Part shown: positions 50,880 to 59,694 of the stretch, one piece after another
Layout: each line of letters opens with the position of its first letter
How positions within the stretch are numbered: position 1 is the first letter of the stretch
Assembly (NCBI GenBank): GCA_020025205.1
Contig: JAHHSO010000004.1
Coordinates: forward strand, 28,877 to 92,876
DNA: 64,000 nt
Reading direction: 5' to 3'
Source of the DNA: Christensenellaceae bacterium
GTDB lineage: Bacteria; Bacillota; Clostridia; Christensenellales; Aristaeellaceae
The notes under the pieces: model-generated
What the model was told of the DNA's origin: nothing
The model's database searches: none
The model's input: the letters and a program-made list of their open reading frames with translations, nothing else
Made by a program: the position numbers and the translations under genes

Positions 50880-51767
50880 TTATGCGTTGAGCAGTTCTTC
50901 CACCTGTACACGGAACGGAATGGAAACCGAAGCCCCCAGCTTTCCGACGCAGAGGGTCGCCGCAGCGATTGCCCCTCTCAGGCAGTCCTCTTTGCTCTTA
51001 CCTTCTGCCATGAGGCCCACATAATAGCCCAAGAAGGTATCGCCCGCGCCCGTTGTATCCACCACATGCGTTCGGCGCCCATCTGCACGGGTGAATGTCC
51101 CATCATAGACCACAGCGCCCTTTGCGCCCAGCGTACACACAAGGGTCATCTGCGGGAAGCGCTGTTTCAGCGCTATACAGCTCTCTTCTGGAGTCTTGCC
51201 ATCTGAAAGCGTGCATGCCTCATCCGCGTTGACGAAGAGATAATCGACCATTTCCAGCGGTACATTCTCCCGAATGCCGTCCACAGGGGACGGATTCAGA
51301 ATCACTTTCAGCTTTTTTTCATGCGCCGCACGGACAATTTCGGGAAGCAGATTGACTTCATTTTGAAGCACAATGTAGTCTCCTTCGTCAAAGGCGCACA
51401 TCACCTCATCAATCTGTTTCCGGGTGATGTTCTGGTTCGTTCCGCCATAGAGCAAAATGCTGTTTTCACCCTTTTCATCCACCTGAATGATGGCATGACC
51501 GTTGACAGCATTCTGCTGGCAGACCTGCTCAACATGCACGCCGTTAGACTGGAGAGCATTGAGCAGCATCATGCCGTCCGTTGCACTGACATTGCCCGCA
51601 TGGTAGACATCCGCACCGCTGCGCGCCAGCGCAATCGACTGGTTGAGCCCCTTTCCTCCACAGATAATGCTGCGGTCTGTTGAGGCAATCGTTTCACCAG
51701 CACGGACGAAGTGCCTGACATGGTATACATAGTCAATATTCAGTGAACCAAAGCAACAAATCTTCAT
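50880..51767 (-). CDS. PfkB-family sugar kinase, ribokinase-like
   Basis: 295 residues. N-terminal FGSLNIDYVYHVRHFVRAGETIAS and GGKGLNQSIALARSGADVYHAGNV are the sugar-binding PfkB motif 1. The C-terminal motif VVDTTGAGDTFLGYYVGLMAEG holds the catalytic Asp. The GGKG.NQ signature and context favour ribose over other sugars. It would phosphorylate the pentose freed by the glycohydrolase of this operon. Confidence 0.92.
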   Translation of the reverse strand: MKICCFGSLNIDYVYHVRHFVRAGETIASTDRSIICGGKGLNQSIALARSGADVYHAGNVSATDGMMLLNALQSNGVHVEQVCQQNAVNGHAIIQVDEKGENSILLYGGTNQNITRKQIDEVMCAFDEGDYIVLQNEVNLLPEIVRAAHEKKLKVILNPSPVDGIRENVPLEMVDYLFVNADEACTLSDGKTPEESCIALKQRFPQMTLVCTLGAKGAVVYDGTFTRADGRRTHVVDTTGAGDTFLGYYVGLMAEGKSKEDCLRGAIAAATLCVGKLGASVSIPFRVQVEELLNA

Positions 51768-51776
51768 GATACTGCC

Positions 51777-52271
51777 TCACTCTTCGCCGCTTTCTTCCCA
51801 GACCAGCTGTGCTTCTCCCTGCACCTTTTCCCATGTGGCAGGGGTCTTGCCCGCCATAGCTAGCCAGTAATACGGGGTGTCATGGCCGAGGCCGTGGCAC
51901 GCATCGTGCCAGACTTCACGCTCAATGATCGCTACATCACCCGGCTGTAGCAGGAAGGCCTTCAGTTCCGAATCGACGGGCGGCTCATCGCCATGGGAAT
52001 GGGCCACGCAGAAGATCACCGGCTCACGCATACAGGCAATCGCCTCCTGCGTGTGGCTGTGCTTCTCCATGGTGATAATCCGGCACGGTGCGCCGCTGCC
52101 CACCGTCACACCCAGATGCACATGCGTATCGACCAGGGGCTTTGCCGTCATGTGATCCTCAAAGGAATCTCCCTTGCTGTGCTTGACGCCTTCCTTTGCC
52201 GTGAACATCTGATAGCAGGTGCCGAATTCCGCAAAGTTTTCGGGCGTAATCCTATGGGCTACGATTTTCAT
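51777..52271 (-). CDS. AllA-like (ureidoglycolate lyase family) cupin protein
   Basis: 164 residues. It opens MKIVAHRITPENFAEFGTCYQ, as AllA proteins do (leader 'LT.E.FA.FG.v'), and its cupin core has MEKHSHTQEAIACM, VDSELKAFLLQPGDVAIIEREVWHDACHGLG, matching the AllA pattern E.H..TQ.. and KAF...PG....WH. Ureidoglycolate lyase completes ureide (allantoin) breakdown. Some relatives act on other compounds, so the exact substrate is uncertain. It overlaps the permease stop by four bases, tying it to the transporter. Confidence 0.7.
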   Translation of the reverse strand: MKIVAHRITPENFAEFGTCYQMFTAKEGVKHSKGDSFEDHMTAKPLVDTHVHLGVTVGSGAPCRIITMEKHSHTQEAIACMREPVIFCVAHSHGDEPPVDSELKAFLLQPGDVAIIEREVWHDACHGLGHDTPYYWLAMAGKTPATWEKVQGEAQLVWEESGEE

Positions 52272-53200
52272 GCAGAAACACGCTCCTTCTTTTTCCTGCC
52301 AAAGCTGAACTTCTTGGGATGGTCCGAGCTGGTGAAGCACATCACGACGACGGTCACCACATACGGAGCCATAAGCACGATCTGAGAGGGAATATTGATA
52401 CTGTTGAGCGACACGGACAGCGCATCCACGTAGGAGAAGATGATGCAGGCAATCAGCGCCTTAAGCGGGTCGCCCACGCCGATTCGGGCAGCGGAAACCG
52501 CCAGGAAGCCCTTGCCGGCGGACATGTTTTCCGTGAACATGGACAGGCCGCACAGCGGCAGACAGGCGCCCGCCATGCCGGTGAAGATGCCCGTGAGGAT
52601 CAAGGAATACCACTTGTACTTGATGACCGACACGCCGACGCTCTCAGAGGCCTTCTCATTGATGCCGACGCCGCGCAGGCGCAGGCCGAAAGGCGTCTTA
52701 TACATGAGGATCTGCGAGAAAATCACCGCGACAAAAGCCAGGTAGACAATGCTGTAATGGTTGTTGAATATCTCGTTGACGATGGGAATGTTGTTGAGGA
52801 ACGGGATATTCACGCGGGAGAAGCCCACGATATCCGGGCTGGAGAAGGAGCCTCTGGTCTTGAAGATCATCAGAAGCAGCAGAGACGTCAGGCTGGACGC
52901 GCCCAGGTTCATGGCAATGCCGACAACGAACGGATCGCCTTTAAAGTGCAGAACGAATGTGCCGAACACAGCCGAGGTCAGAATGCCGCTGATGATGCCG
53001 AACAGAAGGCCCATCCAGGGGTTCTTAAACATGTAGCTGCCCAGCGTAGAGAAGAACGCACTGATGAGCACGTAGCTCTCCATGCCGATGTTGAATATCT
53101 TTGCCTTGTGGCCGTAACATGCACCCATTGTCGCAAACGCAAGCGGTGCTGTGAGGCGGACCATGGATGCCAGGGTCGACAAACTGAAGAAAATATTCAT
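52268..53200 (-). CDS. Nucleoside-type ABC transporter permease (NupQ/YufQ-like)
   Basis: 310 residues, about nine hydrophobic segments. It has the BMP-importer permease traits LTAPLAFATMGACYGHKAKIFNIGMESYVLISAFFSTLGSY (with the conserved NIG.EG-like block) and GIFTGMAGACLPLCGLSMFTENMSAGKGFLAVSAARIG. It forms the membrane channel with the product of the preceding gene. Operon members overlap by four bases on both sides. Confidence 0.92.
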   Translation of the reverse strand: MNIFFSLSTLASMVRLTAPLAFATMGACYGHKAKIFNIGMESYVLISAFFSTLGSYMFKNPWMGLLFGIISGILTSAVFGTFVLHFKGDPFVVGIAMNLGASSLTSLLLLMIFKTRGSFSSPDIVGFSRVNIPFLNNIPIVNEIFNNHYSIVYLAFVAVIFSQILMYKTPFGLRLRGVGINEKASESVGVSVIKYKWYSLILTGIFTGMAGACLPLCGLSMFTENMSAGKGFLAVSAARIGVGDPLKALIACIIFSYVDALSVSLNSINIPSQIVLMAPYVVTVVVMCFTSSDHPKKFSFGRKKKERVSA

Positions 53201-54297
53201 TCTGTTTCACTGCCTCCTTGCCTGCGGAGCTTTTTATACTGGCGATGGTTCTGGAAGGTGGCATACAGGGACTTGAAGTCCACGGAGACCATCAGAACGA
53301 AGAGCGCCTGAACAATGTTGACGATGAGGCGGTTGTTGGAGGTCACGCGCTCCAAATGCAGGGAACCGGCCTTGAGCGCACCCCAGATGTAGGAAACCAG
53401 GACACAGACCAGCGGGTTATTCTGCGCAATGGATGTGACCATGACGCCGTCCCAGCCGAGGTTGGTGGCAAACGCCGTGCGGAATTTGCCGAAGTTGCCG
53501 CACATTTCAGTGCCGCCGCAGATGCCGGCGATGAAGCCGCTGACCAGGAAGATGGTCATGAACGTCCTTCTGGAATTAACACCGCCGTACTTGGAGAAGC
53601 GGAGGTTTTCGCCGACCATTTTGAATTCATAGCCCTTGACCGTGTACCGATAGAACAAGTACACACCTATGGCCAGCGCTAGGGCTATAATGATGGCTGT
53701 TGTTGCTGATGTCTTGGGAATCAGCTTGGCAAGCCTCGCCGTCTCCTGCATTTCATTAGTAGCCACGGCGTCTGCCAGCACGGAGCTGTCAAAGCCCATG
53801 TACTTGAAGGTCATGTACTCCGTCAAGAATGTCGCTGCGTAGTTGAGCATCAGGGTGCTGATCAGCTCATTAACATTCAGATAGCTCTTTAAAAGTGCCG
53901 GAATCAGCGCAAAGAGCATGCCGCTCAGCCCAGCCACCAGGATGCACACCACGATGTGCAGCCCTCTGGGCAGGCACAGTTCGTAGCCCACCACGGCGCT
54001 CATGAACGCGCCCATGTACATCTGTCCTTCGATACCAACGTTCCAGATACCTGACCTGAAAGCGATGACTGCGGAAATAGACGTGATCAACGTCGGCGTC
54101 ATCCAGCGGATGGTGGTGCCGATGGCGCGCCTGGAACCGAAGGCACCATCTGCAATCGCCCGAAGCGCTTCAAGCGGATCATTGCCCTGGCTCTTGATCA
54201 GCAGCGCGCCCACCAGTGCCACCATGATAAAGGCAAACACGTAACGCGCCGCGTTGAGCGCAATATCCGGGAAGTTTTTTCTATTGCGCGATTTCAT
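53197..54297 (-). CDS. Nucleoside-type ABC transporter permease (NupP/YufP-like)
   Basis: 366 residues and about nine or ten membrane segments. Typical blocks are TPTLITSISAVIAFRSGIWNVGIEGQMYMGAFMSAVVGY and LVSGFIAGICGGTEMCGNFGKFRTAFATNLGWDGVMVTSIAQNNPLVCV. It pairs with the following permease. Its start overlaps the end of the ATPase gene by 17 bases. Confidence 0.93.
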   Translation of the reverse strand: MKSRNRKNFPDIALNAARYVFAFIMVALVGALLIKSQGNDPLEALRAIADGAFGSRRAIGTTIRWMTPTLITSISAVIAFRSGIWNVGIEGQMYMGAFMSAVVGYELCLPRGLHIVVCILVAGLSGMLFALIPALLKSYLNVNELISTLMLNYAATFLTEYMTFKYMGFDSSVLADAVATNEMQETARLAKLIPKTSATTAIIIALALAIGVYLFYRYTVKGYEFKMVGENLRFSKYGGVNSRRTFMTIFLVSGFIAGICGGTEMCGNFGKFRTAFATNLGWDGVMVTSIAQNNPLVCVLVSYIWGALKAGSLHLERVTSNNRLIVNIVQALFVLMVSVDFKSLYATFQNHRQYKKLRRQGGSETE

Positions 54298-55813
54298 CTT
54301 TTTTTCCTCCCAGCATGTAGAGTCCGACTTCCTTTTCGTCCAGCGTGTCGCTGTTCTTCAGGTTGCCGACGATTTCTCCGTTATACATGACAAGAATCCG
54401 ATCTGACAGCTCCATGACTTCGCCCAGCTCATGGCTGATGAGCAGCACGGAAATCCCCTGCTGGGAAATATCGATGATCTTCTGCCAGATGAACTCGATG
54501 GCACCCACGTCGATGCCGCGGGTCGGGTCCTCAATGATCAGGAAGTCGATATCCTGCTCAAATTCACGGCCCACGACCAGCTTTTGAATATTACCGCCGG
54601 AAAGGCTACTCACGGGGTTTTTCAGGCTTTCCGTCTTCACGCGGAAGTCATTGACCACCTGCTGCGCAAAGTCGTTGGCCTGCTTGTAATCGATCAGCAT
54701 GGGATGCTTAAAGCCGTGTGTGATGTGGTATCCCATGATTGCATTCTCTGTGATGTTGGCTTCCACGCTCGTGCCGGTTGCCAGTCGATCCTGGGGCACG
54801 TAGCCGATTTTAGCCAGTCGATGTTCACGGGGGCTCTTCTTGGTGATGTCATTCCCGTTGAAGATCACCTTGCCGCCGGATGCTTTTCTCAGGCCGAACA
54901 GGCATTCCACCAGTTCCGTCTGACCCGAGCCTGCCACACCGGCAATGCCGACGATTTCGCCCTTCTTAACATCGAAGGAAACGTTTTTGACCTTTTCCAC
55001 ATAGTTGTCGTCGTGTGCGGACAAATTTTCCACCTGGAAAATCGGTTCGCCCAGCGTCTTGGGGCTCTTCTTGGTGTCAAAGAGCACGTTTCTACCCACC
55101 ATCATGTTGGCCAGGATCTGCTCATTCACGTCGCGGGGGAGCACGCTGCCCATCACTTCGCCGTTTTTCAGCACCGTAATGGCGTCGGAAATCTCCATGA
55201 CCTCCTTGAGCTTATGGGTGATCAGAATGATGGTCTTGCCCATGCTCTTGAGCAGGCGCAGCGCGTTGAACAAACCTTCAATGCCCTGCGGCGTCAGGAC
55301 AGAGGTCGGCTCATCCAGAATGATGATGTCCGCGCCCTTATAAAGTACCTTCACAATTTCAACCTGCTGTTTCATAGAAACCGGCAGGTCTCTGGCATAT
55401 TCGTCCAGCGGGATATTGAAATTATATCCCTTGCAGATTTTCAGAATGTCGATTCTCGCTTTTTTCTTGTCGAGGAACACGCCGTGATGAGTTTTTTCAA
55501 AGCCCATCATCAGGTTGTCGATGACCTTGAGGTCCGGATACAGCATGAATTCCTGGTGAACCATGCCGATGCCTTTATCAGCTGCATCGTTTGGGCTTTT
55601 GAACACCTGTTTTTCGCCGCCCACATAGATTTCGCCCAACGTGGGTTTGAAAATGCCTGCAATCATGTTCATCAACGTGCTCTTGCCGGCACCGTTTTCA
55701 CCGATGATAGCGTGTATGCTGGCCCTCTCGACTTGAATGCTGATGTTATTGTTTGCCACTAGGCTTCCAAATTTTTTAACGATTCCCTTCGTTTCAAGGA
55801 TAATGTCTTTCAT
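54281..55813 (-). CDS. Nucleoside-type ABC transporter ATPase (NupO/YufO-like, two domains)
   Basis: 510 residues with two tandem ATPase domains. The first is complete: GENGAGKSTLMNMIAG, the signature-type segment VSMKQQVEIVKVLYKGADIIILDEPTSVL. The second has a degenerate P-loop (GVAGSGQTELVECLFG) but an intact LSGGNIQKLVVGRE and LIIEDPTRGIDVGA, normal for this family. It powers uptake of nucleosides or related N-glycosides by the BMP system. Confidence 0.94.
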   Translation of the reverse strand: MKDIILETKGIVKKFGSLVANNNISIQVERASIHAIIGENGAGKSTLMNMIAGIFKPTLGEIYVGGEKQVFKSPNDAADKGIGMVHQEFMLYPDLKVIDNLMMGFEKTHHGVFLDKKKARIDILKICKGYNFNIPLDEYARDLPVSMKQQVEIVKVLYKGADIIILDEPTSVLTPQGIEGLFNALRLLKSMGKTIILITHKLKEVMEISDAITVLKNGEVMGSVLPRDVNEQILANMMVGRNVLFDTKKSPKTLGEPIFQVENLSAHDDNYVEKVKNVSFDVKKGEIVGIAGVAGSGQTELVECLFGLRKASGGKVIFNGNDITKKSPREHRLAKIGYVPQDRLATGTSVEANITENAIMGYHITHGFKHPMLIDYKQANDFAQQVVNDFRVKTESLKNPVSSLSGGNIQKLVVGREFEQDIDFLIIEDPTRGIDVGAIEFIWQKIIDISQQGISVLLISHELGEVMELSDRILVMYNGEIVGNLKNSDTLDEKEVGLYMLGGKKDEIAQ

Positions 55814-55927
55814 ATACGCACCATCCGTTCATCATAGTATCCTTCAGGGGGTCTTTTCCGGGCATGGGTACGGCGGGAGACCCTGGCTCCCGCCGGATGC
55901 CCTCATGCTTTTTACAGAATTTAACGA

Positions 55928-56920
55928 TTACTTGACGACATTCTCATCAGCAGCCAGCTCGATCTTGCCACCCTTGATGTCCTCGACAATCGCGAGGACT
56001 TCCTGCTGAGTCGCTTCGTCCAGCTTAGCAAAGTCGCGCTCATCGTACAGCGGGATGCCCTGGGCAGCGCCCATATTCTTATCGCCGTTCACGAAGGTGC
56101 CTTCCACAACGGACATGCCCTCGTCAAACAGAACCTGGTCAAACGGCTTCAGAGCAGACCAGAACACGCAGTCGGCTTCGCCGCCTTGCCAGTCGTCAGA
56201 ACCGATGCAGGCAACGCCTTTTTCTTGGCAAGCGGAGATGACGCCCAATCCGCTCAGAGAAGCAGACTGGAAGATGACATCCAGACCATACTCTTCAATC
56301 ATCAGAAGCGCAGTTTCGGAACCCTTAACCGGGTCCTGATCGTCGCCGGTGAAGGCAACCTGAACCTGGACATTCTTGCCCAGCTTTTCGTTGGCATACG
56401 ACACGCCAGCCATGTAGCCATCGCGGTAGCGGCGGGACACCGCGCGGTCCGCGTGAGCGATGAAGCCGACGGTGCCGACTTCGGTCTTCTTGGCAGCCAG
56501 ATAGCCCGCGATGAAGGAAGCGCCGTACGGATCAACAGACAGGGAGCTGATGTTCGGCGCGTCAGTCTTGAGGTATACGTCGGTCAGCACGAACGTAGTG
56601 TCCGGGTAATCCTCGGCGTAGTTGATAGCCACCTCAGAGAGGTCGCCCCACATGCAGTAGATGGGATCGCAGCCCAGCTCTGCCATCGCACAAACCTGAT
56701 CTTCGTACTCCGCCTTGTCGTAGGTTTCGATGATCTTGAGTTCCTTGCCAGTCTCTTTTTCCAGGTCGTACAGACCCTTTAGGCACAGCTCAACAAACGG
56801 GTCACCAATCGAGCAGGGAACGAGCACAGAGAACGGGGCCGCTTCTTCAGCGACAGCAGCGCCGCCCAGCATGGCAATCGCCATAATGGCAGTCAACAGG
56901 ATCGAGATGGTCTTTTTCAT
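55928..56920 (-). CDS. BMP-family ABC substrate-binding protein
   Basis: 330 residues. The signal peptide MKKTISILLTAIMAIAMLGGAAVAE lacks a lipobox Cys, which is unusual for a Gram-positive binding protein. The mature part has the BMP (PnrA/MED) features ELGCDPIYCMWGDLSEVAINYAEDYPDTTFVLTDVY, VDPYGASFIAGYLAAKKTEVGTVGFIAHADRAVSRRYRDGYMAGVSYAN and IGSDDWQGGEADCVFWSALKPFDQVLFDEGMSVVEG. Family members bind purine nucleosides, but several bind other ligands. AGGAGG precedes the ATG. Confidence 0.92.
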   Translation of the reverse strand: MKKTISILLTAIMAIAMLGGAAVAEEAAPFSVLVPCSIGDPFVELCLKGLYDLEKETGKELKIIETYDKAEYEDQVCAMAELGCDPIYCMWGDLSEVAINYAEDYPDTTFVLTDVYLKTDAPNISSLSVDPYGASFIAGYLAAKKTEVGTVGFIAHADRAVSRRYRDGYMAGVSYANEKLGKNVQVQVAFTGDDQDPVKGSETALLMIEEYGLDVIFQSASLSGLGVISACQEKGVACIGSDDWQGGEADCVFWSALKPFDQVLFDEGMSVVEGTFVNGDKNMGAAQGIPLYDERDFAKLDEATQQEVLAIVEDIKGGKIELAADENVVK

Positions 56921-56982
56921 GAGTTTTTCCTCCTTGTTATTTTCAAGCACATTACGCCAGTGCCTGGTTCCAAATAGATGGG

Positions 56983-58395
56983 TCAGAATTTCCAGTATTT
57001 CTTGATCGCATCAACCGTCTTGCGGCTCAGATCAGAAATCTTCTGGGATTCCATCGTGCGCACGTAGGAGTCCAGCTGATCCTTGAGGGGATCAATGAAG
57101 CGCGCGCCAATGCCCGCTTCGCCCAGCATCGCGCCGTACGCATGGCCAATGGGGCCGCCGGTGCAGTCGTTGTCCTGGCCCGCCATCATCAGGACGGTCA
57201 TGGCCTTGGCAAAATCATTGCCGGCATAGGAAATTGCAATGATCTCCGAGCAGATGTTGTAGTAGCAGTGCACCCAGTTGTAATGCTTGAAGCGCTCTTC
57301 GCACTTGGCCAGTGCCTCACGGTAGGTCTCGCCCTCCGCGTAAGCCTTGCGGGCAAACTGAATCACGCTGTACAACTCGCTGTCATCCGGGATCGCATCA
57401 AACGTCTTGGCGAGTGCCGTGCGCATGTCTGTTTCCACATGAGCCATAGAAACGAGCACAGCGTTGAAAACTTCCGCCAGAATACCGTTGTTGTGGTGGG
57501 AAATGCGGGCATCGCGCCAAGCCAGATCCGCAGCCAGTTCAGGGCGGCCCGGAGCCAGCGCACCGCAGATGGCTGCACGCATCGCCGCGCCGATCATCTC
57601 TCTGTACGGGTTGACGAGGTGGCCGCTGGTCGGCGGATAAATGCCGTTGCGCAGGTGGTTGAGGGCCACACCCTCTGCCGTATAGGCGAAGGGAATGAGA
57701 CCAACCCACTTATCCGCAATGTCGTCGGAAGTGATGTCATAGCCCTTCTCCTCAAAAGCCTTGAGAAGCGCCAGCTCGAAGGTGATGTCATCGTTGAGGG
57801 TCTCCGGCGGCTTCACGTAGCCATCAATCTCACCAAAGATCTCAAAGAGCTGATTGGACTCGAAGCCCTCCACCGCAGTGCCCAGCGCCGAGCCGATGAT
57901 CTCGCCCAGCCAGCCCGCATGCATCTGCTTGAAGAACGCCTCGTCGTCGGGAAGTTTGTAGTCCGGATAAGTATCAAACTTGACCTTCTTGCGGTACTGC
58001 TCGTAATTCTCGTAGATCGTGTAGGACCAGTACGGATGATTGGGAACCTTCGGGGCTTCCGCCAGCGCCTTGAAGACGCGCGCGTTGATGATCTGAATAT
58101 CGATCAGGCGGTTCTCCTCGATGGCCTTCAGCGCTTCACCCACCAGCTTCTCAGCTTTCGCCACGTCGTAGCCCATATTCTCCATGCAGCTGATCGCGCC
58201 CAGCATCTTAGAATACGGTGCCTTGGATTCCGGCAGCGGCTTGAGCCACCAGCCCTTGCCCAGTTCCAGCATTTCCTGTGCTTCCTTGAGCATCGTGCCT
58301 TCCAGCATGCTATCCCACTGGATGGTGTCCGTGCGGTTCTTCACCGGGACAGCATTGCACAAATTCTCGTAGTCGATTTCCCATGCTTTCTTCAT
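56983..58395 (-). CDS. ADP-ribosylglycohydrolase-family enzyme with N-terminal extension
   Basis: 470 residues, much longer than the usual 300. The first 155 residues are an unrecognised helical region. The DraG-like core starts at HAGWLGEIIGSALGTAVEGF. The magnesium motif reads LNDDITFELALL (Asp202 and Asp203; Asn and Ile flank them where TDDT is usual). The C-terminal motif is AGQDNDCTGGPIGHAYGAMLGEA (Asp408 and Asp410, with Cys in place of the usual Thr). The fold hydrolyses N-glycosidic bonds to ribose. Given the neighbouring nucleoside-type importer and ribokinase, I infer a small-molecule N-ribosyl hydrolase rather than a protein de-ADP-ribosylase. First gene of the operon. Confidence 0.82.
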   Translation of the reverse strand: MKKAWEIDYENLCNAVPVKNRTDTIQWDSMLEGTMLKEAQEMLELGKGWWLKPLPESKAPYSKMLGAISCMENMGYDVAKAEKLVGEALKAIEENRLIDIQIINARVFKALAEAPKVPNHPYWSYTIYENYEQYRKKVKFDTYPDYKLPDDEAFFKQMHAGWLGEIIGSALGTAVEGFESNQLFEIFGEIDGYVKPPETLNDDITFELALLKAFEEKGYDITSDDIADKWVGLIPFAYTAEGVALNHLRNGIYPPTSGHLVNPYREMIGAAMRAAICGALAPGRPELAADLAWRDARISHHNNGILAEVFNAVLVSMAHVETDMRTALAKTFDAIPDDSELYSVIQFARKAYAEGETYREALAKCEERFKHYNWVHCYYNICSEIIAISYAGNDFAKAMTVLMMAGQDNDCTGGPIGHAYGAMLGEAGIGARFIDPLKDQLDSYVRTMESQKISDLSRKTVDAIKKYWKF

Positions 58396-58440
58396 TATTT
58401 TTACCTAGCCTTTCTTGCAGGATTTATAAACTTGTCGAAG

Positions 58441-58461
58441 AATATTTTATATATAAATATT
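58441..58461. promoter_or_regulatory. AT-rich palindrome between the divergent hydrolase and pucR genes
   Basis: AATATT arms lie at 58441-58446 and 58456-58461 around a TTATATATA core. This short divergent spacer (about 95 bases) must hold both promoters; a TATAAT-like -10 for the minus strand is present. Candidate binding site for the PucR-type regulator. Confidence 0.35.
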
Positions 58462-58491
58462 ATCATTATATTTATAGGAGTTATAATACAG

Positions 58492-59694
58492 ATGTCTATT
58501 TCGTGCTATTCCATTTTGAAACTAAACGCCTTCGAGCGTATTCGACTTGCTGCCGGAAAGAATGGCCTTTACCGTCCTCTTAGCTGGCCCTGCATCTGCA
58601 CCACACCGTCCATATCGCAGTGGCTGCACGGCGGTGAACTGCTGTTCATTACCGGTTCCTTCTTCCAAACCGATGAAAATTCTCTGATGACGCTCATCGA
58701 CGAGTGCGTCGAAAAGAATCTGGCCGGTCTCGTGGTGCTCATCGGCGGCGAATCTCAACTGACGCTCACCGAAGCGGTATGCCGCCATGCGGATGAGAAC
58801 AACCTGCCGCTTTTTGAAATGCCCTGGGATTTGAGACTCGTGGACGTCATGCAGGAAATTTCCGAAATGATCCTCTCTCAGAAAGCCCTCAAGGATACCA
58901 AACAGCGTTTTCTGTTTGACCTGATTTTCAGTTCTGACCGGCCCCACAAGTATGAACAATTGTCCACGCTCTACGGGCTTCCGCTCCGCCGCTTTATCGC
59001 CGTCGCCGTCTTCCGCCCGATTTCAGACGGGGACGTGGACATCAGTGATCTGCTTTTGAAGCTCTCCTATTATCAGGCCATCCATTGCAGCCTGCCCGAC
59101 GCTTCGTTCATCTCTGTCAAGCACATTTCCACCATCATCAATTTCGTGATGGCCGATACCGAACGTGCCGCCCAGAAAATACTGTCGCTCTTAAAGGATT
59201 TTTCCAGCAGTGAGATGCTCAAGGGCTCCGGCCTTGACAAGATGCTCCTGGCTTCCAGCTCTATCTGCTCCTCCGACACGCCGGTGCACAGGCTTTACGA
59301 GCAGGCCAATATGGCCCTGCGCGTCATCGCCCGCGTGCATTCCGTTTCCAGCCAGATGAGCTACGACGATCTCGGTGTGTTCAAGCTCTTTTTCGATGTA
59401 CCCGATGCTGTTCGCAAAGCCTACTGTCAGGAGCAGCTCCAGCCCCTCCTCGAAGAGGATGACAGGACTAACAGTAACCTGATCAACACGCTCTTGTACT
59501 ATCTTCGCTTTGGCGGCAACATTCAGCAATCTGCACAGCAGCTTTTCATTCACAAGAATACGCTGAGCTATCGGCTCAACCGCATCAAGACCATTTTGAA
59601 TGTGGATATCAACGATCCCGTCATCCGCAACAACCTTTACAATGCGTTGATGATTTACGATGTGTTCTACGCGGAAGATCAGCTGATGATGTAA
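58492..59694 (+). CDS. PucR-family transcriptional regulator
   Basis: 400 residues. The N-terminal PucR domain (about 1-120: FERIRLAAGKNGLYRPLSWPCICTTPSISQWLHGGELLFITGSF ... LAGLVVLIGGE) is followed by a GGDEF-like middle region. The C-terminal HTH_30 reads LLYYLRFGGNIQQSAQQLFIHKNTLSYRLNRIKTIL. Members sense purine-breakdown or related metabolites. The start is the ATG eleven bases after AGGAG; the much longer open frame upstream is the shadow of the opposing hydrolase gene. It is divergent from the importer operon and converges with the amidohydrolase, so both are likely targets. Confidence 0.93.
   Translation: MSISCYSILKLNAFERIRLAAGKNGLYRPLSWPCICTTPSISQWLHGGELLFITGSFFQTDENSLMTLIDECVEKNLAGLVVLIGGESQLTLTEAVCRHADENNLPLFEMPWDLRLVDVMQEISEMILSQKALKDTKQRFLFDLIFSSDRPHKYEQLSTLYGLPLRRFIAVAVFRPISDGDVDISDLLLKLSYYQAIHCSLPDASFISVKHISTIINFVMADTERAAQKILSLLKDFSSSEMLKGSGLDKMLLASSSICSSDTPVHRLYEQANMALRVIARVHSVSSQMSYDDLGVFKLFFDVPDAVRKAYCQEQLQPLLEEDDRTNSNLINTLLYYLRFGGNIQQSAQQLFIHKNTLSYRLNRIKTILNVDINDPVIRNNLYNALMIYDVFYAEDQLMM

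Noticed and set aside
57142..58491. Long plus-strand open frame joined to the pucR gene
   Set aside because: It is the antisense shadow of the glycohydrolase gene; the real pucR start has AGGAG and an AT-rich promoter region just before 58492.
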